A DNA stretch of 64,000 nt from Centropus unirufus (GCA_013397695.1 VYZI01000021.1:3716590-3780589), one strand, 5' to 3'; positions 39,581-53,963 are shown, counted from the stretch's first letter. Numbers and translations: made by a program. The notes: generated by a model not told the origin, from the sequence alone.

Positions 39581-42446
39581 TGTGAAGGTCAGGATGAGGA
39601 AGATCAGACTACACCTGCCTAGATCACACCTGCTCTGCTAATAAAAAGGTATATTCCCTGCCTGGCTTACTCATATAAATACTGATTATGATCGTACACA
39701 GTATGACAAAATATTCTGCAAAATTATTTGGGTTCTAAACTCTGCAGAAAGGTCCTTGAAAAAAAATAAAAATATCAAAACCATTTTAACCAGACGTCTT
39801 TCTGATATAGCTTTCTTTGCATGAAAATACTTAAGCTCATGCTTAAGCATGTTCTGATAGCCCGTCATTGATCCTGCAGAGAGGCATTAGTGATTCAAAT
39901 AATGGATATCATCTACTGACCGATAATCATTGCTTGTGCAGAAACTCCTCTTTTTACAGTACAGCCGGGGTCTACCAGCTGTGTTAAAGAGTGGTGCAGG
40001 ATGATTTGTACAGATTAGAAGGTTTTTAAGAGAAAGTGTAATGTAAATAACAGCAGTTACTGATTGAATATTACTAGAAAGAAGCCAATAGCTTCTTTGC
40101 TCCTTTAAAGGAAAGGATGAAAGGCTTGATTTCCCTACCCTTTATTACTTGTTACCGCTACACAGTAATATTCAGACACCTTTCCATTTAAATCCTAGAT
40201 TATGTTCTGAAACCTAACCCAGACAGTTATTTTAATTTTTCATATCACCAGACTTATAAGTATACATCTACTACAAAAGCAAATGGATTAATTAAAGGGA
40301 GTGTTAAATGATATGTTTGTAATTTTCATACAGAGGAAATTAGCTTGACTTTTAGCCTGAGGATATCACATCACACAGACTTCTTGATGCATCTGTAAGC
40401 GATACACAAATAAAGAGCTGTATTTTTTCACAAACCCAGGGAACTTCAAATTTTACAAAGTTTTGTCCAGCAGTGAAGTCAAAGTCACCAGGGACTCTGG
40501 GAGCTAAGATCACATGGAAGATGTTTTATTATGTGACGGCAAAACTGGGAAGGAATGGAAAACTTTCAATCTATTTTGTGAAAGCATATGAATACAAAAA
40601 ATCAAGATGATATATAATAGCAACTGATCATTAAGAAAGGCAATTGTTAGCAACCTCTTAGATGCTTTAGGAAATATTCTTAACACTTTAGGACCTTTGC
40701 TGCACAGAACAAGAAATCTGGAGGTAGGCTGTAATGCTACCACTGTAGAGATAGCACAGGCACAGGGAGAGGTCAGAACCAGGGAGCAGAATTGAATATG
40801 TAGCTTCTTGGATCTCTCTTCCCTCAGAGGTATCTCTGCCAAAATATTTTCATTAACATTTGAGTCCCTTTCCAACGCCAGGGAAATAGCAAGGCCTTCC
40901 CAAAAGTGTTTTTTTTCCACACTGTGTGTAAATCCACAGACAAAGATAATGCTGAGGGATGGGCATTGGTAATGGAAAAGGTCTTCTGAACCCTGCAAAA
41001 AATGGCATATTCTTTTCTTTCCTCATCGCTTAAGCTATGCCAATAGAGCCTTACCCCACTCCAGTACAGTCACAGTTAGTACAGAGTCCAGAACTGGGGC
41101 AGACATTTAAGGATGGGGTAGTCCAGGCAGACTTACAGTGGTCACATAGAGCAAAAGGTGAGTGGTCAAATGATAATTAGCAGACAATATACTGAGTTTA
41201 TTTTCATTATTTTTCCCTTCCTCCCTTTATACCACAACTTTACAACTTTGTGATACAGCGTTGGTTATTAATTTTCCTTTTTTCTCCTTGTCTGTTAAAT
41301 TTAATAGAAAAATCCAATTATTATGTAAATAGAGCCTTGCTATAATTGTCACAAACAAGTTGGCATAAGAATGAAGAGCAACAACTTTCTGAAGTCGAAG
41401 AAAACGTTGATTTATGACTGTCTCTGAGGTGTGATTGATATACAATATTTAGAAGGAATATTTTCAACATTTTTTCTTCATTTTACAGCTTGTTTCCTCA
41501 GATCATCCTAGCTGAGGCGTGTTGCAAAGGAAAGTAGCTTTGGAAGGGGGAACTTTCCACAAATTCATTTTCTTTTCTTTGAAGAAGGAGAGGGGAACCA
41601 TTATTTAAATAGCCTCCTTTTTAAAATGTTTCCAGCAGATGTTTATGTAGAGAATGTGCTGGAGCTTCTTCAGTAAGACACAGAAGTGACATTTCTTGAG
41701 GGTTTTAGTTGAAGAATTTGTCTTTCACATCATGTCTTTAAACATCTGCAAAAGGCAACAGAATCTTTATTATCCTTCTAACTTGAAGAAAGGCGCAACG
41801 CACAGTTCCGAGTCCTTAAAAAATGGTATTTAATGGGACTGGCAGATAAGAAATATCTAGCTCTAATGTTTTCCTTCAGTAGAAAGTCACCTCTTGACCT
41901 TATGACTCCAGAATATGGCTGCTGCCTTCTAAAAAAGACCATTTCCTTCCATTCAGATGTACTTTACATGGTTTTGTTGTTTTATTTTTCCTTATTGCTC
42001 AGTTATCTGCTTTAGGGAAAGGTATGATCATAAGGATTGAAACAAATATAAAATTATAAATATTGCAAGCACACTTGCACTAGGCCTGTTTATGGAACTT
42101 GTGCTTTTAATTTCCTCAGTTAGATATTTTTCTTCTTCCTTGTGAAAATCAAAGGTTCCTTCTTTTCCTGCCTTTTCTTTTAATTGGATTTTGAAGAAGT
42201 GATATAATTCAGCTTTCCTCTTCCTTTCTCTCAGCTTGGTTATTTGCCACTGTACAGAGAAATATTGACTCGGGCCTTTACTCACGGTTGCCCAAGTTGG
42301 CCCTCCTACCTTACAAAATAATCTTTTTAAGGAGAATTCTATCTATCTGTTGGTTTTCTGGTTTGTCTCAGCTTCTTTGTGGGGTGGGGGAGTCCAGGAA
42401 TTGTTGTGTATTTCAGTCTCCACTGTATTGTATTTCAGTTGTTGAA

Positions 42447-42498
42447 CCTTTTTTTCTTCCTTTTTTTTTCTCTTTCTTTTTTCTGTTTTTCCTCCCTC
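42447..42498. repeat. Polypyrimidine tract, ~50 bp
   Basis: Nearly uninterrupted T/C. It accounts for phenylalanine/leucine-rich plus-strand frames and a lysine-rich minus-strand frame here, none of which is a gene. Confidence 0.85.
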
Positions 42499-43896
42499 AA
42501 GGGTTTTCTCTGGGAAAAGTTTTCTGGGCTTCCATCCAGCCAGTGTCACAATTCACAGCTGTACTGTTTGATTCAAGTACTTCAAGCTGCCAGTGAGGTA
42601 GAGCCAAATGAGATTAAGGGCTTTTTTATTAAAGCAAGCACCCGCATGTGCTGGTATGGCTAAGACTACGTCAGGCATTCCAATACGAACCCCAATTTCT
42701 AAAGACCTTTAGTTCTCAAACATAAAATATTTATGCCAGGCTGAAACCTGACCTAGACGTACTCATCAGGGAGGAGCTGTAATTCTTTAGAAAGAAATGG
42801 TTTGGCTTTTATTAAGTTACAGCTCCAAGAAAGGAAAATGTTCTGATTTCAGGATAAGCAGCAAAAAGAAAAGAAATCAGGGAAGGAGAGATATTGCTAT
42901 GTACATTAAAAAGAGCAACAGGCATAAATGAAATTATGTTTTAAATGGATTGACAGTGAGTTTTAAGGGAAAGGATGCCTTCGGTAGCAAGAGATTCATC
43001 TGTTAGCTTCCTTCCTTGGCAGACAATGGATTTGAACCCTCCTTGTTGGTCAAACTCTGACATTCCCAGCTCTGCCACAATTGTCACCAGCAGCGGGGCA
43101 CCGCCTGCAGCACTTCTGCTGTTAGTGCCTGCCTGCCTAGTTCTGCCTGCTGCACCCCAAATCTCCCAGCCCCACTGTCCAGCAATTTTTTTTTCTTTTC
43201 CTATTGGGATAAATCACGCAGAATTGATTGTGTGAAATAAGATACTGCCATTTCTTTTTATTTCTGATGTGCACCAAATTCTGAAACCACATTTCCGGAA
43301 AGAAATTCATTAAAGGCCTCCTCGCTTTCAGAAAACACCCAAATTCAAACAGTTTTCTATACCAATTCTTATCTTTTATGTCAACATTTGTGAAGCTAAA
43401 CGTATATGTGACTATGGAAAATGTGATGTGTTGCAGTAGGCCTGATTAAAAGTGTTTAAAAAAAAAAGAAATTGAGAGCAGTTATAGGAAAAAAAATTTA
43501 AAAAACCCCAGAATCACCACTATAAACTTTTTTTTCCGCCAACTGTAACATGGATCAGAAGGTTTTAAAGGTCATTGGCCTTTCAAATTTTAAAATTCTC
43601 AGATAGGAGTCTTTTTCAATATTAGGTTGCCTTTTCTTTTTCTTTTTGTCCAGCTGTTTTGCGAAGCATTACATGTGCCTTGATCAAGCCTTTGCAGACA
43701 CACTGACAGAGACAATCCTTTATCTTTTCAAGACAGAGTTGCTTTTATACAAACATAGGTTTAGGATGGCACCGTGGTTGGTGGTGTGAACTTTAATTCT
43801 CTGTCCAGGAGCTGAAAGACTGCTATAGCTCTGTGTTGAGGGGCCATTTCAGGAGAGGAGCATACCTAGATTCAGGTGTAAGGAGTAACTTCTGAA

Positions 43897-43938
43897 GAAA
43901 ATAAAAGCAAAAAAAAAACAACCAAAAGCAAAAAAAAA
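43897..43938. repeat. A-rich tract
   Basis: Two runs of A9-A10 separated by CAACCAAAAGC-like sequence. Low complexity with no retroposon body attached. Confidence 0.8.
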
Positions 43939-45912
43939 GGCAAAATCAGCTCTTGAGAGAAATTTCTTATGAATTGGGCCATTTTTTATTTCAAATCTCT
44001 CTTTTTTTTTATATGAAACCAGTCACTATCTGAGAAAAAGAAAGCCCAAACAGAACATTAAGAGTGATTTATTTTTAAGGCTGTGTTCTTTAATTTTATT
44101 TAGAGGTTTTGTACCTTACAGAGATGTTTCATTCAGTTTAGTGTTACTTCAAAGTTGTTAATCCAGCCTTAGCGTACCTGTCACAAAATGAGAGCACTGT
44201 ATCAAGTGCCAGCTGTCCCTTGGACCTTGACTTTAAAATAATTTAGTATCATGGCCGAAACTGCAGATATTGAATGTTAGTTTTTATTTTGTTGTCCTAC
44301 CATTTTTCAAGAGAAGAAGTTAAGAGAGGAAAGGAAGGGGGAGTAGAGCTAAACCTCTAACTGGTCTAATATATTTGCATAGTTGCAATGTAATGCAGTT
44401 GTTCTGCAAGTCCTCATGGCATTTTTTAGCCATTTTCTGGATTTTTCACTTGTAAGGTTATGCTATCAAGATACAAATGCCCACATCCTCATCGCTGCTG
44501 TTCGTGTCATCTTAGCAGTTGTTTGAGATTTAAATGCTGAGAGACTGCTTAATTCTACAAGACTCCTAAATCAAAGGCAGCAATATTAATATTCTGTGCA
44601 AATGTGAAGAAGCCATGAAAGCTTTGTTTGTTGCTAAAGAAACCAACTAAATCAAACAAGTTGAAGAAAACAAAGACTCTTATAATTGTTTTAACTAAAA
44701 CTGCCACTTATTAAAGAAAACTGCAGCACACTCTCCAACTATTTCTTGCGTAGACTAGCATACTCAAAAACTCTGAAATAAAACATTGCCAGTTATTTTC
44801 CAATCCCCTTTGACACAAAAGCTCCTAACCAAATCGCAAGAAGCCCATTCAAAACTTTGTGATGTTTTGTTCAGATTTTATCCAAGGGGAATTTATGGAA
44901 CTTGCGATTCAACTCCAAAAGCAAGTTATCTCGAATGAAAAGTAATGCTTCTTAAATCTTCAAAGAACATCATGGCATTTAGCCATAAAACTCCCTGTGA
45001 CTTTAGAAATTCAAAAGCAGCATTAATGCCAGGATCAGACTGCCCTGTACGGTGAATTTAAATCTTCAGGGCCACAAACACTGTTGATTCTGGGCCTTCC
45101 ATACCTTCAGTCTCCAGTCGACAGAGCAGCCTAGCAACATCTTTGCCTTTCACAGGCTCCAAAGTCCCTTCACCTCTTCCCATCCCACAAAGTTATTTTG
45201 GCATCTCAAAATAAGTCAGACATGCAAGGAATGCTGGTAGTGTTTCCTTAGTTTCTGGAACCAGTCCAAGCCTCTGTTTCTTAATGCAAAATATGAATGA
45301 CACAAATACATCTTATTTTTAATTGAAGGAGAATGTCTGACCTACAAAATGGTATCACAAGAAGTCCCTGTATTTCACCTGACCTTTCCAGTACTCATAA
45401 GGTTTTAAGCATATAAATTCAGCCTAAATTTGAAATCTTTTGTCTTCTGCAAATATAGATCGACTTCAGTGGCAAAATCTGGGCTCACATTTCACTGTTA
45501 GCGTATGAAACTAGCACGTTGTCACTGTGTGGTAAAGAGGCAGTTGTAAAATCTGAACTCCACTTACTTTTTCCTCTCAAATTTTCTGTTCAGGTACTGC
45601 AGGTTGGCTTGAGCCTGTCTTTTATCTTCTGTCTTTTATCACTCTGAGGGCTCTTTGTCTTCACCAATACTTGGATTTTTGTAAGTGCACATTGCAGACC
45701 ATTTTTTTGTACATACTAATATGTTATGCCATTTTGAAGATCTTTTTTTTCCAAGATACTTAAGTATTAGCATTTTTAAGCTTGGGGGTGAGGGGTATCC
45801 TGATAGAAATATCCTACAGGAAGCTATAATTTATCAATTAATGACACAAAATTTTCTTCTAAATCTACATTTTGTTGAGCTCTGGAGTCAGTAAAGCAGT
45901 TCGTAGTAAAAA

Positions 45913-45952
45913 CTCTCCCCTTTTTTTCTTTTTTTTCTTTTTTCTTTTCCAG
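45913..45952 (+). other. 38-nt pure pyrimidine tract ending in AG
   Basis: Thirty-eight uninterrupted pyrimidines followed directly by AG, which is a textbook 3' splice acceptor shape. However, the frame opening right after the AG reaches a stop within four codons (ACT GGA TAA), and no paired donor is apparent. I treat it as a simple pyrimidine repeat that mimics an acceptor, with a noncoding exon as the alternative. Confidence 0.3.
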
Positions 45953-48900
45953 TGACTGGATAACTGAAATAATTTGAAGTCTGTTTTTACTAGGACTTGA
46001 TCACCACCTGCTCAAGTGAAGAATCCAAGGACTGTTTGAAAGTAATGCCTTTGGCAACACATACACCTTGCTCCAACTGCCTCATATCTTCCTCTTATCA
46101 TATAAAAGGCTTTTCCAAGCATTGCCTGAGAACAGTGAAAACCTCATTATGAGCTGAAAACTGTTTGGGATTTCAATGTTGATAATGAAGATCTTATTTA
46201 CGGAATCGCTGAATAAGCAAGTAAAGTTTAAAAAGCAGCAGCCTGTAGACAAATAATAGTCCAAGGGGAATGGGGTAAAATAATGACATTATTCCTATTT
46301 TATAATGGCGTTTTGTTTCCACACGCATGTTGAAAGAGAGTCAAAGAACTGTGAGATACCATTGTTTCTGCATCTTCCAACCTGATCTCAGAACTCCAGT
46401 TTGTTTCCTCTGTCCAGTTAACATTTTGTTAGTATGCAAATCGTGTGATCTGTGGGACAGTGTTGAAGGTGCAGAAGCATTTTTCTACTCAACAGCCTCT
46501 AGGCTAATGTAATGAAAGGTGTGAACCTTCACCACAGAAGGATGGAAAAAGTAGGTAGGGATCAAGAAATTCCCAACCCATTCTAAAAGATAGGCTAGGT
46601 CTTCTCATGAGTAGTGTTGCCTCTGTACTGCTAACAGAGATATGTATGAAAAATACAGCCTTTTCTGAGTAAAACCATGAGATACATGCAAATACAAGAC
46701 ATAACAGGAAGATGTGTATTGTCTATAGGCTATACAGTTTCCTAACTCTCTACTTCATTACATGCTTTTATTCCACTGAAATCTGTAATCTTATCAGAAT
46801 ACAGCTGGTAAAATAGGATGGGAAATAAGGCCCTTTAATATAAGCCTCTCTCACTGTCTGTCCTTTTATATGGCACCTCCCAACATAGTGTCTGAGTGCA
46901 AAGTTCTTCACCCTCATCTGATTTAAAACTTAAAATGGATGCTGTGAAGACTTATCGTCCATAGTAAACTGCTTGAGATGAATCAGCTGTTCAGATTAGC
47001 CTCAGAGAAATGATAATGGGGTTCTGTGTTCACAGCTGAGTTATTTAAACTGTCTGATTTGGTCCACAGCTTCCTTGGACATTAAAAGGTTGACTGCTAT
47101 GTCGCTGAACTTAGTGCATGGAAGGTCAGCCTTTGAAAAGCTAAATAAGGTAAGTGCAAACTGAAGCATGTTCCAGGCAATACTGCGTACTCTAAATTCA
47201 CTTGAAACCCCCAGGAATCACTGCTGCTCCTCAGCATTTTTCCATATCTGATTTCAAAGTGGTAGATCCTTGGATCAATACTTTGATTTTGATGTCTCAT
47301 CCACCAGGAGATTCAGGGACTTGCTCACACCTTATAAACACATGCTCTTCCTGATGCATTTTTGAGTAAAGCGGATGGAAAACAAAGAAGATACCCATAC
47401 CCTTTCATCAAAAAATGCTGACTTAGATGAATCTGAAAGATTTCTCAGGACCACAGCAGTTCTGGTGAAATTGCTGAGAAGCAGCCTTACCAGACAGGGA
47501 TGCTTTTCTACGATAAAGGTGGAATGTCTCATTTGACTTTTGTTTTATTATATTGTAAATTCTAACATAACATTGTGTACACCTTAAAGTGATTAAGCCA
47601 AAATGAAGAATTCAAACAATATCAAGATGAAATGTTTTCAACTGTCCAAAACAAAAAACATTTCAATTAAAATAGCTTTGATGATGTCTGTGTTGCAGTA
47701 ATTTTGGTTTTGTGGTACAGTTCATCATTTAGATTATTATTCCTGTTTGAAAGAGAAGCAAATTTTGACATGCTGATATTTCCTCCAAAATGAGCAGTCA
47801 TCCTCTTCAGCAGCCCACGAGAGCGAACGGAGAAGTCAGATTAATACCATTCCTCTTCCCCTTCCCAAGTCCTCTCTTGGATGCAAGAGCATGGGGCAGG
47901 AGTGGGAGGAGAAAGAAGGGAGAAAGGGTAAGGTTTATCATCTATAAATAGAGACTGTCCTTCACAGTCACTTTCTTGAGTCTACCTAGAGCACTAGGTG
48001 GAAGAAGAAGAAAATTAATCTAAGAAAAGTTGGGAAAGGTCTGTATACTTCAGGAATGTTCCAAAGTAAAAATTGGCTCTGGCAGTCCGAGTGTAGGGGT
48101 TTATTCTTCCAAAAGGCACCATAAATTCATTTCTCAAGTTTAATTCTGTCCTGTATCTACCAGTTGGAAAGCTTGTTGAGCAATAAGCATAAATGTTTGT
48201 AGAACATACATCATTGCATGTGACTAGTTCATCATGCACAGAAAGCATTACTACTTGTTTTCTACTGTTGTGGTTGTACAGTTACTGTGGTCTCCTTATG
48301 CAATAATGCTAAATACTTGGCAAAGTCAGCTTGGTTCAGGCCTAGGTTTGTAGACTATTGGAGTTACAAGCTGAAAAAGCTTGTTAGGACTTTCAGCAAA
48401 GAAGGGTTGTCATCACGCTTTGATACAAAATGGAATAAAGCTGTCCATTGCTAAGGGACCTAATAGAAAAACCATCGACATTAGTCTAAAATGTTTTTAA
48501 AAGAATTGTCTCATAAGAATTTCTTCTTGCTTGTTTTTATTTCCCTATGGGTGAAGAGATGTAGAAAATACATCATATATGTAAAACTGTGAATCCTACC
48601 ACAGAATTTGTATTTAAGGACATTTTGTGGGAGGTAAACAAATAGGCCCTTGCTGGTGGCAATTAAAAATAATCCAATGTTAGATAAAAAAAAATATAAG
48701 TCATGTCTTCTAAACCAACAAGCAAATTATCTACAAGCCCAGATGCTCAAAATCCACAAAATAAACCTTTTCCAAAAGCTGGATTTGGTTATTAATTGAC
48801 TTATTTCCTACCAATAAGAGCACAATTTCAGGCTGATGGGCTTGATGAGAGGTACTCGAAAGCCCAAACTGAACAAGCATGTGAAATATTTAAGGCCACA

Positions 48901-51900
48901 TTTTTATACTTATTAAAACCAGCCTAAATAATTAAACTAGTTGATGCACTAGTGGCTTTCAGGCTCATGCCCAGAGTAAAAGGTCATGACCTGACATACC
49001 ATGGCCCCACTTGGTACTGATGATTGACAGGAAAAGGAAATAAGTTGATATCTTTCACGTGGGAATCACAGCTTGTAGCAACTATGAGCAAGTGGGCTAT
49101 TTGGACTTTGTGGGAAAAGTTAATTGTGTTATTATTCAAAATCTTCGTTCCCAAAGTTGGTTCAATGGTGATTTATTTACTTATGTGATAAAACAGCTGT
49201 GTACTGTAATAAAATACAGGTCACTTGCTGATGTTTAATGCACAAAAGTGGGAATATGTTTGGTTTCTTTTACTTTGAATGTACATTCATGCTAGGCAGC
49301 AGGGATGACTTTGAATTGTTAGGAATTTTCTGTTAGTGTATTGGAAATAATTAATGTTCTCATCATACTATATATTCTTCAGTGCTTAGTTATGGGGAAT
49401 GAGGAAGGCACCATGCACTGAAATATGAGTGTCTCTCCACCATATGCTTTCATTATTTCTTTATAATGATAAAAAGGGGCTGCATTCAGTGCCAGACAAT
49501 GTCATGGCCCCAGAGATTTAAGTGGCCTGCAGAAAAAAGGAGAAAAAAGCATTTATGATATGAATGAGGATTTGAAATGGCTTTTTAAAAAAGACCTAAG
49601 ATCCACTTTCACCCTAAATTCTGAAATCACATGAAAGATGTCTAGATGCAAGAGAGTTTGAAGAATAGCAACTTTCCACCAGGCTCTGTTTTATATGCTG
49701 CCATCTTGGCCATGCTTTGTTATAAGGTCACATAATTGTACCAAGCAATAGGGCACAGTCTAACTTCACATATTGTCTGGTTTGTTCTTGCAATGAACCC
49801 TGTCATCTTTATCCGGAGTACATAGTCTTTACCTCAGTCATTTACAAGTTAGCTTAGTGATACAGTTGTTTACCAGTCTGAGTTGGCAAGTCCAGTGGAT
49901 TTAATTTCATCTTGCCTCTTATTGTGCCTTTCTGCTCATTCCCCAAAGTCTGACGTGTGGCTTGAAATGCACTGGGATGCAGCTCCATGCTGTACTCCAG
50001 GCATTTGCTTCCCTTTTGCAGAAATGCCTTGCACTGCCAGTTCCTGCAACATTGTGCTCTTTACTGGTTTAAGGGTTGTTGTATTATAATAGTCCCATTA
50101 AAAGTCCCATTAAAGTCAAATGTAGTTCTACCCCAGGAAAGACCATTGTGGGGAAGGATTACACATTCAGCTCTGTTTGACACAATAGTTTGGTTAATAC
50201 AGCAGTCAGTCCTGCCATTTTCCTCAGACTATCTCCAATACAAAATTCTTTTCCTAGTCTTTCCTCATATCTTATTCTCAATAACAAAGCAAAGCGTCTG
50301 AACTTGGGAAGCTGTGGAAATGACTACGTGTAGCACATTCTCAAGCAGTTTTTTAAACCTGAAAATAATGTGATTCTAACACAAAAAAAAATAGCCTGGT
50401 TACACAGTAAATCAAGATAAACTTTGCTTCACATGCAGTAGGAGCTGGTGGCATTTCTCTTGCATTGTTTTGATGTCACTCCTTCATATTTAACATTGGG
50501 CAATAGTGCATGGTATTTTACAAATAGCATAGACTACAGATCCTGCCACAGGAGTACAGATCTGTAATGAGTAAATTATAGTCAGTGGCTGAGAAGGAGA
50601 AATGAAATAGAGAAAAATGGGTCCGGGGGCAATAACACACTCAAGATTGAAGACCTTCCCGGAGCAATAGCAGTCTAGTTCTTCTCAACATTTCAGCAGA
50701 AGGGGAGCTACTCAGGATTCTGTTTTTTTTCCAGCAAAATAAATATACACGTCCTGTACAAAATCCACAACTAACTTAAACCTAGCTATTATGTAGAATT
50801 TCTTCAATTCCAAAACTGAGAAACTACGAAGGTGGAGACTATAGCCATCAGCAGAGATTTCAGTGAAGTACCAGCTGCAGATATGTGAAAACTTGTCCAT
50901 TGGCTTAGAGGCTACACTCTCAACTTGCATAATCCATGAAAATGTTTAAAAATAGTGATGACTTCCACTAGATTCAACCCGAACACCAAGAGGCAAAAGG
51001 CTCTCTATCCCGTGCCAATTCTCTGATCTCTCCATTCCTCTCCACCTCTCTGCCTCCAGGCTTTCTGTTTCAGCAGCTCCCTGAAGTGAGCACCAGGACT
51101 GTGAATCTAGAAGTGAAGAAGACCGCAACTTATCAGAAAAGAGCAGTTATATTTAGCCTTCCTTTGCTGATGTTTTTCTTTCTTTTACTCATTTTCTTAA
51201 AGAAAATAGAAAGCCTGCCAAAATTTGGGCTCTTTGATGTGCTCTGGAAAGAAAAACGATGCTATCTACCCAAGCCCTCTGAAAGGAACAAAAATATGTC
51301 ATTTTATGTTATGAATTACTTGAAAGGAACAATCCATCTATCCACAATTAAAGATGGTCAAGAATTTTTAATGTTTTGTTGGAAATTTTTTATTGAGAAT
51401 TTTTCAGAAATATTTCTCTGTTTCAGTGAAAGTTTCTCAGAGAAAACTTCCTGAATTTTACGGTAGGTAGAAGGCAAGTTGGGGAAGAAAGGGGAAAAAA
51501 CTGATATTTACCAAAGAATGTTCAATAATCTAATAATATACCTAGAGATATCATAGAGGTCATTCAAGCTTTTATTCTGTCAATTTGGATTGAGTATGTG
51601 AACCTGTCTCATGCATTTAACTCATCCTACATAAGGATAAGCAAAAAAAATAGATCATAAAAGCAGCATCTGCTCTGTTCTGTTTGTTGATTCAGCTTTC
51701 AGTGGGGACATTGTTTTATTAAACTACAGCTGCAAATGAGGCACTGGCTGCATTCTCTCACCGTTAGGAGATTTGTTTAAGATGGAAGCATCCCAGGTTG
51801 GAATCGTTGGCCTGTAAATATGGGGAAGCTGTTAAAGTTGCAGTCTTCGAAGTCATAAGTGAGTAACTAAACTTCTGTTTACCCTTTGGTTTTAAGGCTT

Positions 51901-52844
51901 CCTTCCATCACCCCAACAGATCTTGAAAGAGCTGATTTATGCAATGGAGTTTTTGACATTTTTGTTAAGCCCAGGGGCTTAACGAAGACATTCTTCCTAC
52001 AGTCTGTTAAACTGATGTAAAGAAGCACTCTTTTTATTCAAAATTTTTACTGATTTCTGCTTTGCCTTCCTGTGACACTGCTCATTGCATCGTTTACACT
52101 ATCTGCTCTCCCTTTCCACTGCCGTGGCCATAACTTGTGATTGTACAACCTAGCTTTGAAGAGCTTTCTATTTATATGTAGTATTTCCAATTCAGTGCTT
52201 GCAAAGAAAAATTAGTAGAAATTAGACATAGACCACAAATGATAGGGATCCTTTCTTGACGCTGTTGTGAAGGTGTTTGTTCTGTCATTTTCTATGCCAC
52301 TCTTACTCCATGGCTAAAGGTGGTTTACTTTGAAAGACCACTTCCTACCTCAAGTTGAGACCACTTACTGTTAGAAAGATAAAGAAGCCTCCTGACTTCC
52401 TGAAGAAAGATGTTGTGTGTTTCTTGAAGGTTTCTTAGTTTGAATATCTAAAAATTCAAGACTTCTGTAATCTCTAATGACCTTGCAAAATTCCAGTATT
52501 TCAGACTTTGAGGACAGCAAAAAAATGTCTTAAATTAGAGGTTTCAATTAGAGAATATTAAATTTGCTTCTGTATTGGGAGAAGATTTAGGAGAAATGGG
52601 AATAGCCAGGTGGGAGTAATTGGTATTGGAAGAGCTGTATGTCGGAGCTCTGCCCAGCACTTTATTTTATTTATGCCTTTTTCCTTCCAGGCTCAGGAAA
52701 ACTCATATTCATGCACACACTTACACTTCACTGGGATTCCCTGACTCAGAGACTGTCAGCATCAGCTTATCATACAAGCCCTTTGTTTTATCCTATACAA
52801 TACATCTCTCTATATGCAATTTGGCCTCTTAACCTGCCATGAAA

Positions 52845-53210
52845 TATTTCAAGGGCTTGTTGCTGGAAGACATGTCTCTCTCTGCTATGATTTGTGCTGC
52901 CACGGCTGCATTTTCATGACGGCTTATAATGATTCGTGGTGGGTTGCAATACAATGAACTCATGCCACAGAACAGCACACTGAAAAAGATCTTTCAAATT
53001 ATTGTTCCAGTGCAAAAGGTGCCCAATCACCTTCCACCTGCGGATTAGTTGGTTGCTATAGGAACACACTGTAGCTTTTCAGTGCTGCGCTACTGTAGTG
53101 CCCAGATTACTGACTCTGACAAACACAATAGGGGAAAAGAATCATGGGTTATTAGTGCTGCTGATGATGTGATGTTATAAACCTAGGGTGGCATAGAGCG
53201 GATGAATGGA
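52845..53210. promoter_or_regulatory. Candidate enhancer with RFX-like X-box
   Basis: Complex, CpG-retaining sequence (about six CpGs) containing GTTGCTATAGGAAC (53052-53065), which matches the palindromic RFX X-box GTTGCCATGGCAAC at 11 of 14 positions, a CACCTG E-box (53035-53040), and homeodomain-like ATTA cores around it. No simple repeats interrupt the stretch. The X-box match is direct; RFX binding and enhancer function are inference. Confidence 0.25.
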
Positions 53211-53392
53211 GCAAGAGCCTTGAAATGCGAAGGACAGGAGGAGGAGAGGGAGCAGAGTGAAGTGGAGCTAAAGTCATCATTGTGGAAATGTTGTCTTTGA
53301 TCTTATTTTCCACTCTGAATAAGTATTTTCATAATATAATGACAAATGCAAGCAATGTTATAACATTGGCAGAGCCACTGGTCATGTCTTTC

Positions 53393-53408
53393 TGTTAGTA
53401 GGGGGCTA
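53393..53408 (+). promoter_or_regulatory. CTCF-like motif
   Basis: TGTTAGTAGGGGGCTA resembles the core of the CTCF consensus (CCAGYAGGGGGCRC) around AGTAGGGGGC. One such match is expected now and then by chance in a window of this size, so the call is weak. Confidence 0.2.
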
Positions 53409-53963
53409 CCCCTCCTCCCTTCTCTTTTCTTCCAGAGAGTACTGAAATCTGAACCTTTTTATTCCTGCAGGATTAACTCTGACCAAGGTCAGAGCAAGTT
53501 GCCACCAACGTTCTTCATGGGAGATTCAGGCCTCCTGCATCCCTGAGAAATATCACCTGAAATACCCACATACGCACAGGATTTTAACAGGGAATTTTGC
53601 AGTGTCAGAAATGTGTGGTGAGTAGCTGAGATCAAATCTCTCTCTACTTTGGTGGCCATAACTGAGATTCAGGAGTTTACCCCACTGAGCATTCTCCTGC
53701 AGAGCAAGCTTCCTATGTGTTTTGTAGGGGAAAAATCACTGCTTCCAGCTCTGATTTGCAGGCAGTCTAAAGTTCCCAGAAACAGTTTTGTTCCCACTTG
53801 TGCTTGGGCAAGGGTGAAGCAAAGGAATAAAATATATCCTTGTTTGTTGCTTGTGTGCATTGAGTAAAACAAGCTGTGTTTAGTCACAAGTTCACCAGAT
53901 GGTACTCTGGGGTTATTGCTGTTAGATTACATTACTGCAGTATATTAGACAAGGTGCGGTGAT

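Larger units (their letters stand above)
33416..45912. other. Noncoding block with old repeats
   Basis: No gene is supportable. The longest frame is 162 codons on the minus strand (40510-40998), followed by 132 codons minus (35483-35881) and 113 plus (38632-38973). The last lies opposite overlapping minus-strand frames. None resembles a family I know, and none has a defensible exon boundary. Contents listed separately: a diverged repeat pair at 34.1 and 38.2 kb, an AAT microsatellite, pyrimidine tracts at 35.9 and 42.4 kb, an A-rich tract at 43.9 kb, and a CpG-retaining stretch at 39.4 kb. Confidence 0.65.

Noticed and set aside
39838..39851. 14-base perfect palindrome CATGCTTAAGCATG
   Set aside because: A few 14-base palindromes are expected by chance in 64 kb, and no second structural feature accompanies it.
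40510..40998. 162-codon minus-strand frame
   Set aside because: No recognisable motif, no splice or promoter context, and an amino-acid mix like translated noncoding DNA.
51355..51425. AT-rich alternating AAATTTTT/GAGAATTTTT sequence resembling decayed sauropsid repeats
   Set aside because: Composition alone could explain it, and no second copy in the window aligns convincingly.
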